From: an uncultured Planctomycetaceae bacterium
GTDB taxonomy: Bacteria > Planctomycetota > Planctomycetia > Planctomycetales > Planctomycetaceae
NCBI GenBank assembly: GCA_903921605.1
Contig: CAIXQV010000169.1
Coordinates: 1 to 20,432 of the forward strand
Length of the DNA stretch: 20,432 nt
Reading direction: 5' to 3'
Positions 16,335 through 20,432 of the stretch are shown here, in pieces. The notes beneath the pieces were generated by a model. That model was given only the letters and a program-made list of their open reading frames with translations. It was not told the DNA's origin and searched no databases. The position numbers were made by a program, and so were the translations under genes. The first letter of the stretch is position 1, and each line of letters starts with the position of its first letter.

Positions 16335-16625
16335 TTAGTGACTCGCGCTGCTGGTCTGACGAATCGTCGCGATTGTCTGACTCCACCAGCGACTGCCACA
16401 GCGGAATCTAATCCGACCGGCAAAAGACGCCGTTTCGAGAGTTCCAATGGCCCCCGGGACGGTATCAGGACCCACACAAACGAAAGGATCGTTCCAAACG
16501 TCAAATTCGATCTCTTCGGAACAATTGGAGCAAAGTTCACAGTCAGACGAGGACGATATCGACGACAGCAGACTGTGTTTTCCACACGGTTGGGTTTTGT
16601 CCATAGACACCGATTCGTCTGCCAT
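16335..16625 (-). CDS. possible small Cys-containing protein, 96 residues
   Basis: This minus-strand frame has codon choice like its neighbours and contains SDCELCSNCSEEIEF, a C-x2-C-x2-C group, with further Cys at residue 14 and downstream. It resembles a short zinc-binding or redox motif, but I recognise no family. It lies upstream of the DUF1501 gene on the same strand (181 bp away) and diverges from the BBP7 gene. An overlapping plus-strand frame at 16447-16674 uses rarer codons and is less likely. No good Shine-Dalgarno is visible, so it may be a decayed gene or chance. The rest of 16154-16703 shows nothing else. Confidence 0.3.
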   Translation of the reverse strand: MADESVSMDKTQPCGKHSLLSSISSSSDCELCSNCSEEIEFDVWNDPFVCVGPDTVPGAIGTLETASFAGRIRFRCGSRWWSQTIATIRQTSSASH

Positions 16626-16703
16626 CGGCGTTGTGAGTCCCGAAACGGATTCTCCAGCGGAATGCTATGGGTGATCTGACTCTTTGAAAAAGGTCCGGCT
16701 CGA

Positions 16704-17990
16704 ATGATCCGTCCGAACCTGCGTTCTTTCGCAGCAGCCGTCGCCTGCCTGACACTCGCACCCGTTGCCGCCAGCGCCCAAGAGGGGTATTATGGTGGAC
16801 CGGGTGATCCTTCGGCCCATCGTCTGCCTCGCTCGTCGTATCAGGCGCCGATCCAGGACCACTACATTCGCGGTAACACCGAGGTGTGGGACGAAAACCG
16901 ACCGATCGAAAGCTTCCTGGGTAACGTAGCTGATCGAAGCTGGATCCGTCTGGAATTCCTGATGTGGAATAACAACGGAGACCACGATCATATTGGTGCT
17001 CCCGTTTCCGGATTACAGGCGAACTCACGCGGTGAGCTGGAAGGCTACACAGTTCCGGTGCCGCTGATCGACAACCTCAACGGAGGCACGGTCGACACTG
17101 GGGACGCTCTGTTTCCCAATGCCACGATGCTGGGGACAAAAGACATCCCTGGCGTTCGAGGTACCTGGGGACTGGATCTGAACGGAGCTGACATGGAAAT
17201 GAGCTTCTTCGGAATGGGTCAGTCATCATCAAGTATGGTGGATGATGATATCAGTGCAGCTCGAGTCTTCGTCGGGCTGACGACACCTCCCGAGTTCGGA
17301 ACAAGTCTGTTTCCCAATACAGCGGTTCCTTTGCTGACCGATGGCAATGTCGCTCCAGTAGCTGACGTCAACGCGTTGATCTTCTCCGAGTCGTTCTCGC
17401 AGAACCTCGAGACACAGATGTGGGGTTCAGAAATCGTCTTCCTGACGGACAGCAACGCTCCCGGCGGAGCAGGTGCTTCATTCCAATGGTTGGGCGGTTT
17501 TCGCTATGTCAATGTTGATGAAAGCTACGGCTTCGTAGGTAAGGCAGTCAACATTGCGGCATCTTCAGTAAACTCATCCTCAATCAATAATTTCTACGGT
17601 CCTGAGCTTGGGGCTCGACTTGCCCTGTCGTCAAAGTATTTCACTTTCAGTGCGACGCCTCGAGTCATGTTCGGTATCAATGACAACAGTTCCAGCGTGT
17701 CCTCAATAATCGAGGGTGTTAACGGGACCAAACACGACTACCAGAACGTTGATTTTGGAACGATTACCCAAATTAATCTTGCGGCAGAGATTCATCTCAG
17801 CCCTGCATTCTCGGTGTTCGGCGGCTACGACTTTATGGTCCTGACCGGTGTCAGCAAGCCGTTTGATAACATCTATTACAACAGCGTTACAGATGCTCTG
17901 GGCGATCGCACGGCAGATATTGGTCAGCGTGCCGAATTGCAGAATCTTGTCGTGAATGGATTCAGTGTCGGGGCCGTGTTCCGCTACTAA
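16704..17990 (+). CDS. BBP7-type outer-membrane beta-barrel protein
   Basis: The 428-residue protein has a Sec signal peptide (LRSFAAAVACLTLAPVAASA, probable cleavage after Ala25). The mature part is rich in aromatic, Gly, Asn and Ser residues in alternating strands, and the chain ends in FSVGAVFRY, the aromatic C-terminus of outer-membrane barrels. WIRLEFLMWNNNG after about 90 residues corresponds to the RxEYLLWW-like block that opens planctomycete BBP7 proteins, and GGFRYVNVDESY is another typical strand. It is probably a porin-like or structural envelope protein; no substrate can be read from it. AAAAAGG lies about 13 bases before the ATG. A very strong terminator about 100 bp after the stop suggests a monocistronic, well-expressed gene. 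Confidence 0.85.
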   Translation: MIRPNLRSFAAAVACLTLAPVAASAQEGYYGGPGDPSAHRLPRSSYQAPIQDHYIRGNTEVWDENRPIESFLGNVADRSWIRLEFLMWNNNGDHDHIGAPVSGLQANSRGELEGYTVPVPLIDNLNGGTVDTGDALFPNATMLGTKDIPGVRGTWGLDLNGADMEMSFFGMGQSSSSMVDDDISAARVFVGLTTPPEFGTSLFPNTAVPLLTDGNVAPVADVNALIFSESFSQNLETQMWGSEIVFLTDSNAPGGAGASFQWLGGFRYVNVDESYGFVGKAVNIAASSVNSSSINNFYGPELGARLALSSKYFTFSATPRVMFGINDNSSSVSSIIEGVNGTKHDYQNVDFGTITQINLAAEIHLSPAFSVFGGYDFMVLTGVSKPFDNIYYNSVTDALGDRTADIGQRAELQNLVVNGFSVGAVFRY

Positions 17991-18087
17991 TTCACACATT
18001 GCTGGGACCAGTGTCAAAAGGGGCAGTCGCAAACCAGGCTGCCTCAGACTGGCAGACCAGCGAGACTCAACCATCTCTCATCCAACT

Positions 18088-18125
18088 ACGGCCTGCTTCG
18101 ATTCACGAAGCAGGCCGTTTTTTTT
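18088..18125 (+). terminator. strong intrinsic terminator of the BBP7 gene
   Basis: A perfect 13-bp stem (18088-18100 with 18106-18118) with a five-base ATTCA loop is followed by eight T at 18118-18125. It is the best terminator in the window. Confidence 0.95.
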
Positions 18126-18557
18126 GGTCTCAAGTCGGTACGAGAACTCAACGCATTGGCGTCCTTCTTCTACCAGCGATCTTTTGAGCAACCATGCTGG
18201 CTGAAGTCAGCCCTAAGAGCGTTTTCAATAGCCCGTTGGTGCCGGCCGTTGACTGCCCCAAAGCCGCCATTTGTCATCCGAAGCTGGTCAGCAGAAAATT
18301 AACGGACTTGATTAAAGTCCTGATTTCGCCCCGGTCGCTCCCAATCAACTCTCCGACCAGTTCGGATTCGTAGATGATTCGGTTCGAAGCGCTCATGCGG
18401 GCTGTACAGTGACGCGCACGAATTCGGAAGTGCCTGAAACACACCGTCCGATATCACAGCCACCGGCGGAGGGCATAAGCTTCCCGAGCTTTCCTGCCTT
18501 ATTAAATCCGTCGATCCCGAAAACTCACCCCTATTTCTCGGTCAGGGCTGTTTCTGC
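18126..18557. other. intergenic region without recognised gene
   Basis: Nothing coding is supported here. A small 6-bp hairpin, GGACTT-GATTA-AAGTCC, lies at 18304-18320. A 72-codon frame beginning at 18409 has no family likeness and overlaps the next gene in another phase. The promoter for the small gene at 18558 should lie in this stretch. Confidence 0.4.
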
Positions 18558-18863
18558 ATGTGTCAGTCTGTTGCTGCTCCACATCTTCCCGAAACACCCG
18601 CTGAAGTGCGTTCTCTGGACCACTTAAGACATTTCGTTCATATCACGCTCTGTCGCAAAGAGAATCTATTGGAAAATCATTTTCCAATGAGCGAACTGGA
18701 GCTGCAGCAGAATGGTCGCCGCTGTGGTTACCAATTTGTTCTGCACGGTCCTCGATCCGTTAAACTCGCTGCAGTCTGGGCAGAGTCCTCCAACGAGGTT
18801 CTTTTGTACGATGCGACTGGCAAGAGGTACGGTCGAATTCGCCTGCCGCACAAAGTCGCCTGA
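18558..18863 (+). CDS. small conserved-looking planctomycete protein, unknown
   Basis: The 101-residue protein has a compact core from about residue 24: LRHFVHITLCRKENLLENHF, then LELQQNGRRCGYQFVLHGPR, then a strand-rich end AAVWAESSNEVLLYDATGKRYGRIRL. This core resembles small uncharacterised proteins I associate with planctomycetes; that is from memory and unconfirmed. It is soluble, with no signal or membrane segment. The first 20 residues are less convincing, and the true start could lie inside. An AGGG lies about 11 bases before the ATG. The gene faces the Rieske gene across the repeat array. No function can be assigned. Confidence 0.65.
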   Translation: MCQSVAAPHLPETPAEVRSLDHLRHFVHITLCRKENLLENHFPMSELELQQNGRRCGYQFVLHGPRSVKLAAVWAESSNEVLLYDATGKRYGRIRLPHKVA

Positions 18864-18997
18864 TTTTGTTGGCGATCTCGGTTCATTAGTCTGGCCAATT
18901 GCTCTCCGTCGCTAAAAATATTGCCGCGACGCCTTCATAACCGCCGAATGCTGCTCGCGATTCCGTGTGTGTTGATTCGGGCAGGTGCTTGACGATT

Positions 18998-19105
18998 TCT
19001 CTCACGGAGGCACAGAGGCACCGAGGGCATCGCAAGGCAGTGTTCCCAGCAGCAGCGGAACCCAGAGATGTGTTTTAGCTCTGTGGCTCCGTGCCTCTGT
19101 GAGAA
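18998..19105. repeat. array unit 1 inverted repeat
   Basis: Left arm at 18998-19026 and right arm near 19079-19104. The third octamer of the left arm has CACCGAGG in place of CACGGAGG, and the right arm carries the variant CTGTGGCTCC. Confidence 0.85.
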
Positions 19106-19210
19106 AACCTACCGCGCGTTAAGTCCCGACGAGAATCGCAGTGCGGTGTGCCCATAGGCCGAATCCTTCTGGCGATTTTGTGTGCTCTTTCGGGGCGTTG
19201 CGTGAGAATG

Positions 19211-19320
19211 TCTCTCACGGAGGCACAGAGGCACGGAGGGAATTGCGAGGCAGGTTTCCCGGCAGCAGCAGCCGAATCCAGGAATGTGTTTTAGCTCTGT
19301 GGCTCCGTGCCTCTGTGAGA
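19211..19320. repeat. array unit 2 inverted repeat
   Basis: Full-length arms. The right arm shares the CTGTGGCTCC variant with unit 1, while the loop (GGCAGCAGCAGCCGAATCCA) matches unit 4, which suggests exchange between units. Confidence 0.88.
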
Positions 19321-19429
19321 AAACCTACCGCGCGCAGAGTTGTGAGGAGAATCGCAGCGCGGTATGCCGTATGGGCGGAGTGCTGCTCGCGATTTCGTGT
19401 GTGTTGCTTAGCGCAGTTGCTTGACGATT

Positions 19430-19532
19430 TCTCTCACGGAGGCACAGAGGCACGGAGGGAATCGCGAGGTGTTCCCGGATGCAGCAGCATCCAGGGTGTT
19501 TTAGCTCTGTGCCTCCGTGCCTCTGTGAGAGA
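19430..19532. repeat. array unit 3 inverted repeat
   Basis: Arms are complete, but the loop is shorter and has its own inverted GGATG/CATCC element around a GCAGCAG core. The right arm carries the CTGTGCCTCC form. Confidence 0.88.
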
Positions 19533-19640
19533 CCATGCCGCGCGCAAAGTTTTGTAGAGAATCGCCGTGCGGTATGGCCGTCAGCGCGAATCACTGGGAG
19601 CGATTCCGTGGGTGTTGTATCGCGGAGTTGCTTGACGATT

Positions 19641-19750
19641 TCTCTCACGGAGGCACAGAGGCACGGAGGGAATCGCAAGGCAGGTTGCCCGGCAGCAGCA
19701 GCCGAATCCAGGAATGTGTTTTAGCTCTGTGCCTCCGTGCCTCTGTGAGA
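19641..19750. repeat. array unit 4 inverted repeat
   Basis: Full-length arms with a loop nearly identical to that of unit 2. The right arm carries the CTGTGCCTCC form shared with unit 3. Confidence 0.88.
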
Positions 19751-19860
19751 AAACATGTCACGCGCAAAGTTGTGAGGAGAGTTGCAGTGCGGTATGCCGC
19801 ATGGGCGGAATCCTGCTCGCGATTTTGTGTGTGCTGTTTAGCGCAGGTGCTTGACAGTTT

Positions 19861-19965
19861 TTCTCACGGAGGCACAGAGGCACGGAGTGAATCGCAAGGC
19901 GGTGTTCCCAGCAGCAACTTAATCTGGAGTGTGTTTTATCTCTGTGCCTTTGTGCCTCTGTGAGA
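19861..19965. repeat. array unit 5 inverted repeat
   Basis: The left arm is intact. The right arm has changed to CTGTGCCTTTGTGCC, and the loop is diverged. The following spacer stops after about 45 bp, ending the array. Confidence 0.85.
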
Positions 19966-20045
19966 AAACATACCACGCGCAAAGTTGTGAGGAGAATTAC
20001 AGTGCGGTATGCCTGCAATTAATAGAATTCTGCAGCTCGATTTCG

Positions 20046-20108
20046 CCTTTGCGTCTCCGCGTCTTTGCGTGAAAAAATGTCTCACGCGAAGCCGCAAAGA
20101 CACTAAGG
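20046..20108. repeat. second-family inverted repeat next to the Rieske gene
   Basis: Arms at 20046-20072 and 20082-20108 pair at 21 of 27 positions around a nine-base A-rich loop. The motif is built on TTTGCGT and ACGCAAAG-like words rather than CACRGAGG. It ends 41 bp from the Rieske stop codon and could act as a terminator-like structure, though no T-run follows. Confidence 0.75.
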
Positions 20109-20149
20109 GAATCGCAGCGACTTATGCCCCGGGAAAAAAGTCGTCTGAG

Positions 20150-20432
20150 TTACTCGGCTTTACACTCGGTTGGTACTTTCACCTGGATCGCGCCGTCCTC
20201 AACTCGGACTTCGTAGCAGGCACTTCGAATCTTGCTGCGAGAATTATCGAGCCACGTGCCGTCCTTCAGGCTGAATCGCCATGCGTGCCATGGGCACATG
20301 ACAGCGTCGTCTTCGACATGCCCATCCGCAAGTGACGCCCCCATGTGCGGGCAAAAGTCGTTGATCGCCAGGTAACGACCCTGAGACAGGAAGACGCCGA
20401 CCATTGTGCCATTCACGGCAAAGGATCGCCCC
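20150..20432 (-). CDS. Rieske [2Fe-2S] ferredoxin-like protein (5' end outside window)
   Basis: At least 94 residues are visible. The Rieske cluster ligands are clear: C-x-H in DFCPHMGASLADG and C-x2-H in VMCPWHAWRF, about 16 residues apart. The spacing and short length fit a small single-domain Rieske protein such as NirD or a dioxygenase ferredoxin component. The frame stays open to the window edge (translating as GRSFAVNGTMVGVF before the first internal GTG), so the GTG at 20416 is not taken as the start and the N-terminus is missing. The gene ends in TAA at 20150-20152. Its partner reductase or oxygenase, if any, would lie beyond the window. Confidence 0.88.
   Translation of the reverse strand, partial: GRSFAVNGTMVGVFLSQGRYLAINDFCPHMGASLADGHVEDDAVMCPWHAWRFSLKDGTWLDNSRSKIRSACYEVRVEDGAIQVKVPTECKAE

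Larger units (their letters stand above)
18942..20013. repeat. tandem array of five hairpin-bearing units, about 215 bp each
   Basis: Five units with starts spaced 213, 219, 211 and 220 bp each hold a left arm, a 45-60 bp loop, a right arm and a spacer of about 110 bp. The left-arm core ctcacggaggcacagaggca is identical in all five. The arms are runs of the octamer CACRGAGG, and each right arm is close to the reverse complement of the left. Spacers share phrases such as GTGAGGAGAAT, TGCGGTATG and TGCTTGACGATTT but differ more than the arms. A half spacer precedes unit 1 and a truncated one follows unit 5. Short frames across the arms (SHGGTEARRE, LCLRASVR) are by-products. The array lies between convergent genes. 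Confidence 0.92.

Noticed and set aside
16440..16515. tRNA-like sequence (DGIRTHT in translation, as often seen across tRNA-Leu or tRNA-Ser T-arms)
   Set aside because: The T-loop consensus GGTTCGAATCC is not present on the minus strand and no cloverleaf could be drawn.
16447..16674. Acidic 75-residue protein on the plus strand
   Set aside because: Codon choice is unlike the neighbours and it overlaps a better minus-strand frame and the BBP7 leader.
19141..19963. Proteins encoded by long frames through the repeats (SHGGTEARRE, LCASVRE strings)
   Set aside because: They are translations of the octamer arms in several frames on both strands, repeat with the DNA unit and have no independent coding signal.
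18942..20013. CRISPR array
   Set aside because: The unit is about 215 bp with internal inverted arms, the spacers are related to each other, and no cas gene is present.
18942..20013. Integron cassette array with attC sites
   Set aside because: No integrase, no recognisable core sites, and the sequence between hairpins holds no conserved cassette genes.

Overview
This 20.4 kb window reads as chromosomal DNA of a planctomycete, probably Planctomycetales. Supporting this are a DUF1501 protein with a Tat signal, a BBP7-type outer-membrane beta-barrel, an MJ0042-like zinc-ribbon membrane protein, an EF-G of the type shared by spirochaetes, planctomycetes, deltaproteobacteria and mitochondria, and a small protein whose sequence I associate with planctomycetes. 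Genes are mostly single or in pairs and switch strand often. All assignments come from reading motifs; no database search was run.

Layout. 1-3.2 kb: a possible C-terminal stub, a YjbQ-like gene followed closely by thymidine kinase, panD on the minus strand, a SpoU/TrmH RNA methyltransferase, and smpB on the minus strand. 3.2-5.6 kb: a possible 60-residue ORF with a good Shine-Dalgarno, then the primary sigma factor with a clear intrinsic terminator. 5.9-8.4 kb: a DNA-ligase-associated exonuclease followed 20 bp later by a membrane TPR protein. 8.4-9.3 kb: a rhomboid protease on the minus strand. 10.2-13.9 kb: mitochondrial-type EF-G, a strong hairpin, and a stand-alone ketosynthase. 14.0-16.6 kb, minus strand: DUF1501 and a zinc-ribbon membrane protein in one probable transcription unit, perhaps headed by a small Cys-containing ORF. 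16.7-18.1 kb: the BBP7-like porin with a textbook terminator. 18.6-18.9 kb: a small conserved-looking protein. 18.9-20.1 kb: a non-coding tandem array of hairpins. The window ends inside a Rieske [2Fe-2S] gene on the minus strand.

Much of the content is housekeeping: transcription initiation (sigma), translation and ribosome care (EF-G, SmpB, rRNA methyltransferase), and vitamin and nucleotide metabolism (PanD, Tdk, YjbQ). No phage, transposase, CRISPR array or tRNA/rRNA gene was recognised.

The most unusual structure is the array at about 18,942-20,013. Five units of about 211-220 bp each carry two inverted arms built from an octamer, CACRGAGG. The arms stay almost invariant while loops and spacers diverge. 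The array lies between two convergent genes, beside a second, unrelated inverted repeat. Shorter hairpins scattered between genes make up a second, dispersed class.
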